Assembly: GCA_902769525.1 (NCBI GenBank)
Contig: CACXPG010000008.1
Span: 1 to 64,000, forward strand
Direction of reading: 5' to 3'
Length of the DNA stretch: 64,000 bases
Source of the DNA: an uncultured Bacteroidia bacterium
GTDB lineage: Bacteria > Bacteroidota > Bacteroidia > Bacteroidales > UBA932
Part shown: positions 35,661-44,919 of the stretch, piece after piece
Layout: every line of letters starts with the position of its first letter
How positions within the stretch are numbered: the stretch's first letter is position 1
Position numbers and translations under genes: made by a program
The notes under the pieces: generated by a model
What the model was told of the DNA's origin: nothing
Database searches by the model: none
Seen by the model: the letters and a program-made list of their open reading frames with translations, nothing else

Positions 35661-36449
35661 ATGAAGTTTGTAGACACACATACTCATCTGTACGACGAGG
35701 CTTTTGACCAGGACCGCCCCCAGGTTATGGAACGCGTTCTGGCAAGCGGAGTGGACCGGTGGATATTCCCGGCCATAGACTCTGCCAGTTTCAAGGCCCA
35801 GACGGAAGTGTATGAGCAATACCGGGAGCATACCTTTATGGGAATGGGCCTGCATCCGACTTCCGTGGCTGAAAACTGGAAAGACGAGCTGGACTTTGCC
35901 ATCGGTGAGCTTAGGGAGCACAAAGAAAGATACATAGCGGTCGGGGAAATTGGGCTGGACGCATACTGGAGCAGGGATTTCTTCTCCCAGCAGAAGGAAG
36001 TGCTCTCCGCCCAGCTGGAATATGCCGCCAGGGAAGACCTGCCGGTAATTATCCACGAAAGAAGCGCCACGGAAGAGATGCTGGACATGATGCAGGGTTT
36101 CAAGGGAAGGCTCCGGGGCGTTTTCCACGCTTTTACCGGGAGCATTGAAACCTATCGCAGAATAGCCTCTCTGGGAGGATTCAAGGTGGGAATAGGGGGA
36201 GTGGTGACCTTCAAGAACGCCGGCATTGCCAGGACGGTTGCAGACATTCCGCTGGAAAACATTCTCCTGGAGACGGATTCTCCATATCTGACACCGGCTC
36301 CTTACCGCGGAAAGAGAAACGAAAGCTCCTACATCCCTTTCATAGCGGCTAAAATCGCTGAGATAAAAGGAATTGAGATTGAGGATGTAGCCCTCCAGAC
36401 CACAAGGAACGTGGAGGAACTGTTCCGTCTTCCCTCCCGTAATTGTTAA
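35661..36449 (+). CDS. TatD family metal-dependent hydrolase
   Basis: A 262-residue TIM-barrel hydrolase with DNase activity in studied relatives. Metal-site motifs are visible in order: VDTHTHLYD, GEIGLDAYW, IIHERSA, VFHAFTGS and LETDSPYL. It starts one base after dprA, so the two share a transcript. Specificity (DNA repair, RNA processing or peptide deacylation) is not resolved. Confidence 0.92.
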   Translation: MKFVDTHTHLYDEAFDQDRPQVMERVLASGVDRWIFPAIDSASFKAQTEVYEQYREHTFMGMGLHPTSVAENWKDELDFAIGELREHKERYIAVGEIGLDAYWSRDFFSQQKEVLSAQLEYAAREDLPVIIHERSATEEMLDMMQGFKGRLRGVFHAFTGSIETYRRIASLGGFKVGIGGVVTFKNAGIARTVADIPLENILLETDSPYLTPAPYRGKRNESSYIPFIAAKIAEIKGIEIEDVALQTTRNVEELFRLPSRNC

Positions 36450-36470
36450 AGAAATGTTAAAGACAGATAT

Positions 36471-37505
36471 ATGAAACGTTCTATTTTGATGATTTATACC
36501 GGCGGTACCATCGGGATGAAGCAGGACGAGAAGACAATGGCCCTTGTTCCCGTGGATATCAGCCAGATAGAGACCGAGGTGCCGGAACTCAAGAAGTTCG
36601 GCTACAAGATAGACACCTTCTCGTTCGACCCGGTGATAGACTCTTCGGACATCACTCCCGATTTCTGGGTTAAGCTTTGCCGCATAATTAAGGCCAACTA
36701 TTCCAGATACGACGGGTTCGTGGTTCTGCACGGCACTGATACAATGTCATATACGGCATCTGCACTGAGCTTTATGCTGGAAGACCTGGCAAAGCCGGTA
36801 GTGCTGACCGGAAGCCAGCTCCCTGTGGGAATGCTCCGCACGGACGGCAAGGAAAACATCATTTCCTCCATTGAAATAGCCGCCGCCCAGGACCAGGAGG
36901 GGCACCCGATGGTCCCGGAAGTGTGCATATACTTTGAGAGCCAGCTCTATAGAGGCAACCGCACTACAAAATACAACGCGGAAAACTTCAGGGCTTTCCG
37001 CTCGGCCAACTATCCTGTGCTGGCAGATGTGGGCATTCATATCAAGTACAACCGCCATCTGGTCCGCTACCCTGAAAGATGGGACAAGCCTCTGAAAATC
37101 AGAGAGCATCTGGACACCAACGTGGCGATTCTCAAGATTTTTCCGGGCATCACCCGCCAGGCCATAGAGGCCGTTATGGAAACCAAGGGATGCAGGGCTG
37201 TGGTCCTGGAGACCTTCGGAAGCGGCAACGCTCCTACCTCAGACTGGTTCCTTTCAACGATGAAAAAATACGTTGACAAAGGCATCGTGATAGTCAATGT
37301 CACCCAGTGCCAGGCCGGCAAGGTGGATATGGGAGCCTATGCTACCGGTATGGGACTCAAGGGAATAGGAGTGGTCAGCGGCTACGATGCCACCACCGAG
37401 GCCACCCTTTGCAAGCTGTTTATGCTGCTTGGAAGGTACTCGTCTCCAGAGAAAGTGAAAAAGGAGATGCAGAAAGCCCTCAGGGGCGAAATCTCCTGCG
37501 GTTAG
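36471..37505 (+). CDS. ansA: Type I L-asparaginase
   Basis: Hydrolyses asparagine to aspartate and ammonia. The two catalytic threonines are in YTGGTIGM (residue about 11) and HGTDTMSYTA. The length of 344 residues and absence of a signal peptide fit the cytoplasmic type I enzyme. It follows tatD by 21 bases. Confidence 0.93.
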   Translation: MKRSILMIYTGGTIGMKQDEKTMALVPVDISQIETEVPELKKFGYKIDTFSFDPVIDSSDITPDFWVKLCRIIKANYSRYDGFVVLHGTDTMSYTASALSFMLEDLAKPVVLTGSQLPVGMLRTDGKENIISSIEIAAAQDQEGHPMVPEVCIYFESQLYRGNRTTKYNAENFRAFRSANYPVLADVGIHIKYNRHLVRYPERWDKPLKIREHLDTNVAILKIFPGITRQAIEAVMETKGCRAVVLETFGSGNAPTSDWFLSTMKKYVDKGIVIVNVTQCQAGKVDMGAYATGMGLKGIGVVSGYDATTEATLCKLFMLLGRYSSPEKVKKEMQKALRGEISCG

Positions 37506-37640
37506 AAACATTTTGTTGGAGTTTGGCACCGTTTAATAAAAAAAATTGCTAACTTGCACAATGTTTCACGCGAAGCATGTTAAGTGAATACAAATAATAA
37601 CTGATAAACATTGTTTAATACTTTAATCACAACAAAATTT

Positions 37641-38447
37641 ATGAAAAAACTTTTCATGTTTTTGGCAGTTGCAGGTCTGATGGCTATAACTGCCCAGAAC
37701 GCAGTAGCTCAGGATCAGAAAACTGAGGAGAACGCAACTGAGCAGGTAGCTCCAGCTCAGGAAGAGGCAGCTCCAGTTCCTGCAGACGAGAACATTTTCA
37801 ACCAGAAGTCTGACAAGCCTCTTTATCAGCAGATCAAGACCAAGTTCATCGAAGGTGGTCCTGCATTCATGGTATGGGTTGTTCTCTGCCTTATCCTCGG
37901 TCTGGCTATCGCAATCGAGAGACTGATCTATCTGTTCAGCGCTACAACTAACACCAAGAAACTTCTTGGCAAGGTTGAGGACGCACTCAACGAAGGTGGA
38001 ATCGAGAAGGCAAAGGAAGTTTGCCGTGACACTAAGGGTCCGGTTGCTTCTATCTTCTATCAGGGTCTCCTTCACGCAGACGAAGGTCTCGAGGCAGTAG
38101 AGAAGAACGTTACTGCTTACGGTGGAGTTCAGATGGGACAGCTTGAGAGCGGACTTTCATGGATTGCTCTGTTCATCGCCATCGCTCCTATGTTGGGATT
38201 CTTGGGAACAGTAGTTGGTATGGTTGGCGCATTCGACGCTATCGAGGCTGCTGGTGATATTTCTCCAACCGTTGTTGCAGGAGGTATCAAGGTCGCTTTG
38301 ATTACAACCATCGCCGGTTTGATCGTTGCTATCATCCTTCAGATTTTCTACAACATCATCGTTGCAAAGATCGATTCACTTGTCAACTCTATGGAAGACG
38401 CTTCCATCAGCTTCGTTGACATTCTCACCAAATACAACAAGAAATAA
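37641..38447 (+). CDS. ExbB/TolQ/MotA proton-channel protein
   Basis: Inner-membrane channel subunit that turns proton flow into work for TonB or Tol transport. A signal-like N-terminus and a flexible acidic segment precede three membrane helices (about 75-95, 165-190 and 205-230 in this numbering). The conserved ExbB regions SGLSWIALFIAIAPMLGFLG and VAGGIKVALITTIAGLIV are present. I use the ATG at 37641 (268 residues); an in-frame TTG lies 30 bases upstream. The upstream gap contains TAACTTGC (37550-37557), a weak -7 match. It leads exbB-small membrane protein-exbD-exbD. Confidence 0.92.
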   Translation: MKKLFMFLAVAGLMAITAQNAVAQDQKTEENATEQVAPAQEEAAPVPADENIFNQKSDKPLYQQIKTKFIEGGPAFMVWVVLCLILGLAIAIERLIYLFSATTNTKKLLGKVEDALNEGGIEKAKEVCRDTKGPVASIFYQGLLHADEGLEAVEKNVTAYGGVQMGQLESGLSWIALFIAIAPMLGFLGTVVGMVGAFDAIEAAGDISPTVVAGGIKVALITTIAGLIVAIILQIFYNIIVAKIDSLVNSMEDASISFVDILTKYNKK

Positions 38448-38461
38448 TTTATCAACGCGAA

Positions 38462-38878
38462 ATGAAAAACAAAGCGAAAATAATTCTTTATGTACTCCTC
38501 GCGATATCAGTAGTTATCGGCCTGATATTCCTTTTCACCAATAAGGGAACAGGAGACGGCACAATGGTATCTCCACTGCTTAACTGGGCGTACATACTTT
38601 TGGGAATCGGCATACTGCTGGCTATTTTCCTGCCGTTGCTGTACCCAAGCGGAAAGGGAGGCAAGAAGACGCTGATCAACATCGGTGTTTTCGTTATCGT
38701 TCTTGTGATTTCTTATCTGCTCGCTTCTGGTAATGAAGTAGCTATTTCACAGAGCGTTGAGAAGCCAACCCACGGAGTGCTCAAGATGACGGACACTGTC
38801 CTCATCATGTCAATAATCCTGCTGGTTGTGGCTATTCTTGTTACAATCTTCGGAAGTTTTTTAAAGAAAAGATCTTAA
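38462..38878 (+). CDS. Small multi-spanning membrane protein in the exb operon
   Basis: A 138-residue protein with about four hydrophobic segments (near 8-26, 42-62, 74-90 and 111-133) separated by short charged loops. No family motif is recognised. Its constant position between exbB and the first exbD suggests an accessory of the proton channel. Confidence 0.8.
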   Translation: MKNKAKIILYVLLAISVVIGLIFLFTNKGTGDGTMVSPLLNWAYILLGIGILLAIFLPLLYPSGKGGKKTLINIGVFVIVLVISYLLASGNEVAISQSVEKPTHGVLKMTDTVLIMSIILLVVAILVTIFGSFLKKRS

Positions 38879-38891
38879 TTAGAAATTCATA

Positions 38892-39467
38892 ATGAGAAAG
38901 ACACCCGACATCAACGCTTCCAGTCAGGCCGATATAGCCTTCCTGCTCTTGGTGTTCTTCCTTATCACCACAACAATGGATGTGGACAAAGGTATTCCGA
39001 GGAAGCTTCCTCCTATGCCGGAAGAAAATCAGCAGCAAGAAGAATTAAAGATCAACCGTAGGAACATTGTCGTTGTGAAGATCAACTCACAGGACAGGAT
39101 TATGGTTGGTTCTACACCGGTCGACGTAAGCCAGATAAAGGATATGATAGTTGAGTTCCTGACAAACCCTAACGATGATCCTACCAAGCCTGAGAAGGAG
39201 GTAAAGAACATCCAGGGATTAGGAAGTTATCCGGTATCCAAAGGTGTGGTTTCATTGCAGAACGACAAGGGAACTTTGTACAACACGTACATTCAGGTTC
39301 AGAACGAGATCGTGAGAGCAATCAACGAGATCAGAGACCAGTTCTCAAATCAGCATTACGGCAAGAAATACGCACAGTTGGACGACGCCCATCAAAAAAT
39401 TGTCAAAGAGGCTATTCCTCAGAATATTTCCGAGGCAGAACCTAAGGACGTTAAAGGCAAAAAGTAA
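38892..39467 (+). CDS. ExbD/TolR family protein, copy 1
   Basis: Forms the peptidoglycan/periplasmic partner of ExbB. The 191 residues start RKTPDINASSQADIAFLLLVFFLITTTMDVDKG (about residues 2-34), which holds the proton-conducting aspartate of the family, then a periplasmic domain. It is one of two tandem copies, as usual in Bacteroidetes. Confidence 0.92.
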   Translation: MRKTPDINASSQADIAFLLLVFFLITTTMDVDKGIPRKLPPMPEENQQQEELKINRRNIVVVKINSQDRIMVGSTPVDVSQIKDMIVEFLTNPNDDPTKPEKEVKNIQGLGSYPVSKGVVSLQNDKGTLYNTYIQVQNEIVRAINEIRDQFSNQHYGKKYAQLDDAHQKIVKEAIPQNISEAEPKDVKGKK

Positions 39468-39479
39468 GGAGGTATCATA

Positions 39480-39953
39480 ATGGGAAGATTTAGAAAAAAC
39501 GGCAAGAAGTCCGCTCCAGCAATCAGCACGGCATCCCTTCCGGACATCGTGTTCATGCTCCTGTTCTTCTTTATGATATCCACCTCTTTCCGTCAGACAG
39601 ACAAGCTGGTCCAGGTAAAGCTTCCTGGAGCAACCGAGAATGTCAAGCTTGAGAGAAAGGATTTGACATCCTACATCTATGTAGGTTCTCCTATTCCTTC
39701 AAAGCAGGCTCAGTACGGTACCGATTCACGTATCCAGTTGAATGACTCCTACAAGACCATCAACGAGATCCGTGACTTCGTGGCCGCAGAAAGAGAGAGT
39801 CTGCAGGAAGGCGACAAGGAGCAGATGACCATCGCTATCAAGGCTGACGAGAATGTCCGTATGGGTATCATCACCGATATCAAACAGGAACTTAGACGTT
39901 GTTCCGCCCTCAAGATTATGTATGTAGCCCGTCAAAGGGAAGCTGCAAACTAA
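39480..39953 (+). CDS. ExbD/TolR family protein, copy 2
   Basis: Second ExbD-like protein, 157 residues. A short basic N-terminus, then the membrane helix LPDIVFMLLFFFMISTSF carrying the channel aspartate, then the periplasmic domain ending in the VKQEL-like VTDIKQEL region. It starts 12 bases after copy 1. The two differ enough to form a hetero-assembly. Confidence 0.92.
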   Translation: MGRFRKNGKKSAPAISTASLPDIVFMLLFFFMISTSFRQTDKLVQVKLPGATENVKLERKDLTSYIYVGSPIPSKQAQYGTDSRIQLNDSYKTINEIRDFVAAERESLQEGDKEQMTIAIKADENVRMGIITDIKQELRRCSALKIMYVARQREAAN

Positions 39954-39973
39954 TCTTTAGGCAGTTAGCGTTG

Positions 39974-40006
39974 AAGCGGGGTGGCATCGGCCGCCCCGCT
40001 TTTTTT
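39974..40006 (+). terminator. Intrinsic terminator of the exb operon
   Basis: An 11-bp GC-rich stem (39975-39985 with 39990-40000) with one T-G pair is followed by a run of T. Confidence 0.87.
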
Positions 40007-40040
40007 GTCTCTAAACTAACGGCTTTCAAGGTTTTTTTAG

Positions 40041-40048
40041 TAACTTTC
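40041..40048 (+). promoter_or_regulatory. Candidate -7 box (TAACTTTC)
   Basis: TAACTTTC differs from TAnnTTTG at the last base and lies 21 bases before the chosen ATG of the phosphatase gene. Confidence 0.4.
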
Positions 40049-40068
40049 GCAGTTAAATGTACGCTAAT

Positions 40069-41985
40069 ATGAAACATTCTTTCTCCTTTTTGAAAAAGGC
40101 TGTATGCTTGATAGTCGCAATTATTTTTGTATCAGCTTCTTTTGCTCAGCAAAAGGCTAACAGCAACGAGCCTAAGGCAAAATATGTATTTCTTTTCATC
40201 GGCGATGGAATGGGCTTGGCACACGTTTCATTGACAGAAGCCTGGCTTTCCCAGAAAGACGGAAAGCTTTCCTTCACCCATCTTGGATTCACGCAGTTCC
40301 CCGTTATGGGAGTGGCTACAACCTATTCCGCTTCCAATATAATAACCTGCTCAAGCGCGGCCGCCACGGCTCTGGCTTCGGGCTACAAGGCAAACAACGG
40401 AACGGTGGGCATCTATCCGGATTCCATTCCTTTGACTCAGATTACATATAAACTGAAAGAGCTGGGTTACAAGATCGGTATAATGACATCGGTGACCATA
40501 GACCACGCAACTCCTGCCTGCTTCTATGCCCACAACATAAGGAGAAAGAATTATTTCGAAATCGCGATGGAGCTTCCTGAAAGCGGCTTCGATTTCTTCG
40601 GGGGCGGCGGATTCGAAGGCTCCAGGAACAAAGAAATTAAGGATGCCGCTGACAAGATTTACGGCAAGGTAGCCGACAAGGGCTACACCGTTGCTCTTGG
40701 AGTTGCAGACTACAAGGCCAAGAAGAACGGCGCAGGGAAGATGCTTCTGCTTCAGGACGGAAAGAAAAGGAGAGACAGCGCCCTTCACCCTGTTATTGGC
40801 AGAAAAGATGGTGAGCTGACTCTTGCCCAGGTAGTTGAAAGCGCCATAGACTTTCTGTATGAACCAGACGGCAAGGGATTCTTCATCATGGCTGAGGGCG
40901 GTCAGATAGACTGGGAAGCCCACAGCAACAACGCCGCCGGAGTCATAACCGAGACCATAGACTTTGACAAGGCGATAGCCGTTGCATACGAATTCTACAA
41001 GCAGCATCCGGACGAGACTCTGATAGTTGTTACGGCAGACCACGAAACCGGCGGACTGGGTCTCGGAAGAGAAAGGGGGTACACTTATGACCTTACAGTC
41101 TTTACAGACGCCATAAAGGGCAATAAATCTGACGAGAAAAACGTGCAGAACTATATGTCCAAGGAAGTTGTGGACACTCTGAACAAGAAGGCCAGGATCG
41201 GGTGGACCACCAAGAGCCATACGGGAATTCCGGTTCCTGTATTCGCTGTGGGTGCCGGCAGCCGCATGTTTGCCGGAATGATAGACAACACAGACATTCC
41301 AAAGAACATTATGAAGGCTATGGACGCCACTCCAATCTACACAGACCACTACTACAAGAGAAAGGCGATATTCGACAAGGAAAGGCCAATAGGGCCAAAC
41401 GACATAGTGTTCCTGGGCAACTCCCTGACCGAGGGCGGAAACTGGGCATCCTACTACCCTGAGGTTGAGGCCAAACTCGCGAAAAAAGGCGGCGCGATCC
41501 GCAATCGCGGCATCGTGGGCGACACCTTCGGCGGCATAGACGCCCGTCTGGACCAGATACTGCCTGGCCACCCGAAGACCATCTTCTTCCTCACCGGAGC
41601 AAATGACGTGAGCCACAACCTCACAGCCGACTCCATCGCCAACGGCATCATAAAAGTAGTGCGCAGAATCAAGAGAGAAAGCCCTGGCACAAAGATTTAT
41701 CTGCAGAGCCTTCTTCCTATAAACGAGAGCTTCAAGCGCTACCGCCTGCTTAACGGCAAGACCGCAATGTTCTCCGAGATCAACGCCAAGCTGGAGAAGA
41801 TGGCAAAAGAGGAGAAAGTAACCTTCATCAACATCTATCCTCTGTTTTTGACCAATGGTCCGGCAGACCTTTCTCTTCCGGCAGACCAGCAGGTTCTGAA
41901 CCCGAATATCACCCGGGACGGCCTGCACGTTACTAAAGACGGATACAAGATATGGTCAGAGGCAATCAGAAAATACGTTAAATAA
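40069..41985 (+). CDS. Alkaline phosphatase fused to an SGNH hydrolase
   Basis: A secreted two-domain protein of 638 residues. After a signal peptide (ending VSASFA) comes an alkaline phosphatase domain with metal ligands in LFIGDGMG, DHATPA, EGGQIDWEAH and TADHETGG, and the nucleophile region TCSSAAATALASG. The C-terminal 210 residues are a complete SGNH/GDSL hydrolase: block I GNSLTEGG, block III GANDVS and block V DGLHVT. The fusion suggests removal of both phosphate and an acyl or acetyl group from one substrate. Start chosen at 40069; an ATG four codons earlier is possible. Confidence 0.9.
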   Translation: MKHSFSFLKKAVCLIVAIIFVSASFAQQKANSNEPKAKYVFLFIGDGMGLAHVSLTEAWLSQKDGKLSFTHLGFTQFPVMGVATTYSASNIITCSSAAATALASGYKANNGTVGIYPDSIPLTQITYKLKELGYKIGIMTSVTIDHATPACFYAHNIRRKNYFEIAMELPESGFDFFGGGGFEGSRNKEIKDAADKIYGKVADKGYTVALGVADYKAKKNGAGKMLLLQDGKKRRDSALHPVIGRKDGELTLAQVVESAIDFLYEPDGKGFFIMAEGGQIDWEAHSNNAAGVITETIDFDKAIAVAYEFYKQHPDETLIVVTADHETGGLGLGRERGYTYDLTVFTDAIKGNKSDEKNVQNYMSKEVVDTLNKKARIGWTTKSHTGIPVPVFAVGAGSRMFAGMIDNTDIPKNIMKAMDATPIYTDHYYKRKAIFDKERPIGPNDIVFLGNSLTEGGNWASYYPEVEAKLAKKGGAIRNRGIVGDTFGGIDARLDQILPGHPKTIFFLTGANDVSHNLTADSIANGIIKVVRRIKRESPGTKIYLQSLLPINESFKRYRLLNGKTAMFSEINAKLEKMAKEEKVTFINIYPLFLTNGPADLSLPADQQVLNPNITRDGLHVTKDGYKIWSEAIRKYVK

Positions 41986-42033
41986 TCGCGATATAAATTA
42001 AACAACATAGACTGAATATTAGGAGATTATACT

Positions 42034-43431
42034 ATGGGTGAATTCACACGCAAGAACATCCTCCAGCTCTTTTCCCAGAAGCCTGGATGTGAAGTGACAG
42101 TTAAAGGATGGGTAAGGACAAAGAGAGGAAACAAGAATGTCAGTTTCATAGCTCTGAACGACGGTTCGACAATCCGCAATATGCAGATTGTGTGTCCGGG
42201 CGAGAAGTTTTCTGAAGACTCTCTCAAGGACATTACAACCGGAGCCTGCCTGTGCGTAAAGGGTAAGCTGGTCGAGAGTATGGGCAAGGGCCAGAGCGTA
42301 GAGGTTCAGGCAGACAGCATAGAGATTTACGGCAAGGCAGACCCTGCCGACTATCCATTGCAGAAGAAAGGCCATTCAATGGAATTCCTCCGCGATATTG
42401 CTCATATCAGAATGAGGACCAACACCTTTGGCTGCGTGATGAGAATCCGCAACGCAATGGCTTTCGCCATCCACAAGTATTTCAACGAGCACGGCTTCTT
42501 CTACCTTCATACTCCGCTGATTACCGAGAGCGACTGCGAGGGTGCAGGCGAGATGTTCCAGGTTACGACGATGGACCTGAAGAACATCCCGATCAACAAG
42601 GAGACCGGAGAAGTTGACTTCTCCACGGACTTCTTCGGCAAGCAGACCGCCCTTACCGTAAGCGGCCAGCTGGAAGGCGAGCTCGGAGCTACCGCCCTTG
42701 GCAAGATCTACACTTTCGGACCTACCTTCAGGGCTGAGAATTCCAACACTCCCCGCCACTTGGCAGAGTTCTGGATGATTGAGCCAGAGATGGCCTTCTA
42801 CGACAACTTCGACAATATGGAACTGGCCGAGGACTTCATAAAGTATCTTGTCCAGTATGCTCTCGACAACTGCGCTGAAGACCTCCAGTTCCTCAACGAC
42901 ATGTTTGACAAAGGCCTTATCGAGCGCCTGAAGAGCGTAACCGGAATCACCTTCCAGAGAGTGACATACACCGAGGCCGTAGACATTCTCGAGAAGAGCG
43001 GCGAGAAGTTCGAGTTCCCTGTTCACTGGGGCACCGACCTTCAGAGCGAGCACGAGAGATACCTCGTTGAAAAGCATTTCGGAAAGCCTGTCATCCTCAC
43101 CGATTTCCCTAAGGAGATCAAGGCCTTCTACATGAAGCAGAACGAAGACGGCAAGACCGTCCGCGGAATGGACGTCCTCTTCCCGAAGATCGGAGAAATC
43201 ATCGGCGGAAGCGAAAGGGAGTCTTCATACGAGAAGATCATGGCCCGCATCAAGGAACTGAACATGGACACTACCAACCTCTGGTGGTATCTGGATACCA
43301 GAAGATGGGGAACCTGCCCTCACGCCGGCTTCGGCCTGGGCTTCGAGCGTCTGCTTCTGTTCGTTACCGGAATGCAGAACATCCGCGACGTGATCCCGTT
43401 CCCAAGAACCCCTAAGAACGCCGAGTTCTAA
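42034..43431 (+). CDS. asnS: Asparaginyl-tRNA synthetase
   Basis: Charges tRNA-Asn. The 465-residue class IIb enzyme has an N-terminal OB-fold anticodon-binding domain ([17 protein letters not shown]) and class II motifs: motif 2 [21 protein letters not shown] and motif 3 [15 protein letters not shown]. Residues favouring asparagine over aspartate, such as the AENSNT segment, are consistent with AsnS. It stands alone with a terminator behind it. Confidence 0.96.
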   Translation: MGEFTRKNILQLFSQKPGCEVTVKGWVRTKRGNKNVSFIALNDGSTIRNMQIVCPGEKFSEDSLKDITTGACLCVKGKLVESMGKGQSVEVQADSIEIYGKADPADYPLQKKGHSMEFLRDIAHIRMRTNTFGCVMRIRNAMAFAIHKYFNEHGFFYLHTPLITESDCEGAGEMFQVTTMDLKNIPINKETGEVDFSTDFFGKQTALTVSGQLEGELGATALGKIYTFGPTFRAENSNTPRHLAEFWMIEPEMAFYDNFDNMELAEDFIKYLVQYALDNCAEDLQFLNDMFDKGLIERLKSVTGITFQRVTYTEAVDILEKSGEKFEFPVHWGTDLQSEHERYLVEKHFGKPVILTDFPKEIKAFYMKQNEDGKTVRGMDVLFPKIGEIIGGSERESSYEKIMARIKELNMDTTNLWWYLDTRRWGTCPHAGFGLGFERLLLFVTGMQNIRDVIPFPRTPKNAEF

Positions 43432-43439
43432 AAATGAAT

Positions 43440-43477
43440 AAAGATACTCTCCTGCCTGGGCGGGAAAGTGTCTTTTT
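43440..43477 (+). terminator. Terminator-like hairpin after asnS
   Basis: AAAGATACT with TCC and GCC pairs with GGC, GGA and AGTGTCTTT, followed by T-rich sequence. The stem is interrupted, so strength is uncertain. Confidence 0.65.
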
Positions 43478-43520
43478 CTTTAACAATTGACGCAGAAACA
43501 GTTAACAAAACAATAACGAT

Positions 43521-44144
43521 ATGCTAATCATAGGAATAGCCGGCGGAACAGGTTCCGGCAAGACAACTGTCGTAAGGAAAATCAAGAACCTCCTCAAGGA
43601 AGAAGACGTGGCGGTCATCTCCCAGGACTCTTACTACAAGGACAGCAGCCACCTGACCCCCGAGCAGAAAGCCGCAAACAACTTTGACCACCCGAATTCC
43701 ATAGACTGGGACCTTCTGGTGTCCGACCTTGCCAAGCTCCGCTCCGGCCAGGCCATCGAGTCTCCGGTTTATTCCTACATAACCTGCTCAAGGTCAAAGA
43801 CAGAGACCGTACACGTGGAGCCAGCCACCATCATCATAGTGGAGGGAATCCTGGTGTTCACCAACGAAGAGCTGAGGAAGCTGTTCGACATCTCCATCTT
43901 CGTTGACGCCGATGCCGACGACCGCCTTGGAAGAGTGATCCAGAGAGACATCGAGGAGAGAGGAAAGACCATCCAGCAGGTACTCAAGCGCTACCAGGAG
44001 ACCGTCAAGCCGATGCACCTGCAGTTCATCGAGCCAAGCAAGAGGTATGCAGACATCATCGTGCCTCAGGGCGGCCACAACCGTGTAGCAATCAGCATCA
44101 TCATCGCGACAATAGAAAAGGCGCTGCTTACCCGGGGAGAATAG
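43521..44144 (+). CDS. udk: Uridine kinase
   Basis: Phosphorylates uridine and cytidine in the salvage pathway. The 207-residue protein opens with the P-loop GIAGGTGSGKTT, followed by SQDSYYKD, NFDHPNSIDW and the lid region RDIEERGKT. Length and motifs are standard. The TonB-family gene follows with no gap. Confidence 0.95.
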   Translation: MLIIGIAGGTGSGKTTVVRKIKNLLKEEDVAVISQDSYYKDSSHLTPEQKAANNFDHPNSIDWDLLVSDLAKLRSGQAIESPVYSYITCSRSKTETVHVEPATIIIVEGILVFTNEELRKLFDISIFVDADADDRLGRVIQRDIEERGKTIQQVLKRYQETVKPMHLQFIEPSKRYADIIVPQGGHNRVAISIIIATIEKALLTRGE

Positions 44145-44918
44145 ATGGATGACAGGAAGATGATATCGGACGAAGACCTGGAGCGGTTTGCAAAGTCAGA
44201 CCGCCTGAGCCGCCGTGCCGGTATCTATCTTACCATCATCTTCCATCTGCTGGTAGTCATCGTTCTTCTGATCTTCTCCATCTCCGCAGTGAGCAAGGGA
44301 GAAGTTTCTTTTGTCACCGATTCCGAAGGCCAGACCCACAAGAAACTCCAGGAAGAAGAGGAAAAGCGTCAGGAAGAAATCAAGGCCCTGGCCAAGGCCC
44401 AGCTGGAAGACCAGCTGGCCGGGCGTCCTGTAACCACTTACAGGGCCGTTGCCGTAAACCGCAGCTCTTCCCAGCTCAAGGACGACCGCAACACAGACGC
44501 CGACAAACTCTACAAAGACGCTGCAGACCTTCAGGAACGCATAAAAGAAGCCGCCAAGATCTCAACCGACGCTCCGGATGACGTTCCTTCTGCAGAAACT
44601 AAAGTCGAGGAAAAAAAGGCCGATGTGCCCGCTTACAAGGGCCCTTCGGTGCTTTACTGGATACTGGACGGCAGAAGGGCCTTCTCGTTGCCAATTCCGG
44701 TCTATAAATGCCGTGGCGGCGGAGATGTAACAATCCAGATTTACGTGGGAAGAAACGGCTATGTCCAGAAGGCTCTTGTCCTGTCAGACGTTTCCGTTCC
44801 TGACGAGTGCATCAGAAACGCCGCCCTGAACGCCGCCCAGCGCTCCCGCTTCTCAAAGAGCGACACCGCCGACGATCCTCAAATAGGCCAGATAACTTAC
44901 AGATTTATAGCGCAATAA
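44145..44918 (+). CDS. TonB-like energy transducer
   Basis: A 257-residue envelope protein with one N-terminal membrane helix (about 25-46), an extended charged periplasmic stretch (50-170, many E, K and A, likely helical), and a C-terminal TonB-like domain (GGGDVTIQIYVGRNGYVQKALVLSDVS, about 190-257). It probably spans to the outer membrane to energise TonB-dependent receptors or a related machine, using the ExbB/ExbD channel encoded at 37641-39953. Confidence 0.85.
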   Translation: MDDRKMISDEDLERFAKSDRLSRRAGIYLTIIFHLLVVIVLLIFSISAVSKGEVSFVTDSEGQTHKKLQEEEEKRQEEIKALAKAQLEDQLAGRPVTTYRAVAVNRSSSQLKDDRNTDADKLYKDAADLQERIKEAAKISTDAPDDVPSAETKVEEKKADVPAYKGPSVLYWILDGRRAFSLPIPVYKCRGGGDVTIQIYVGRNGYVQKALVLSDVSVPDECIRNAALNAAQRSRFSKSDTADDPQIGQITYRFIAQ

Positions 44919-44919
44919 T

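Noticed and set aside
35454-36731. Antisense open frame of about 425 codons across dprA, tatD and ansA
   Set aside because: It crosses three well-supported genes and shows no motif.
40351-41928. Antisense open frame of about 525 codons over the phosphatase-SGNH fusion
   Set aside because: It is a shadow of the sense gene, with no start signal or domain.
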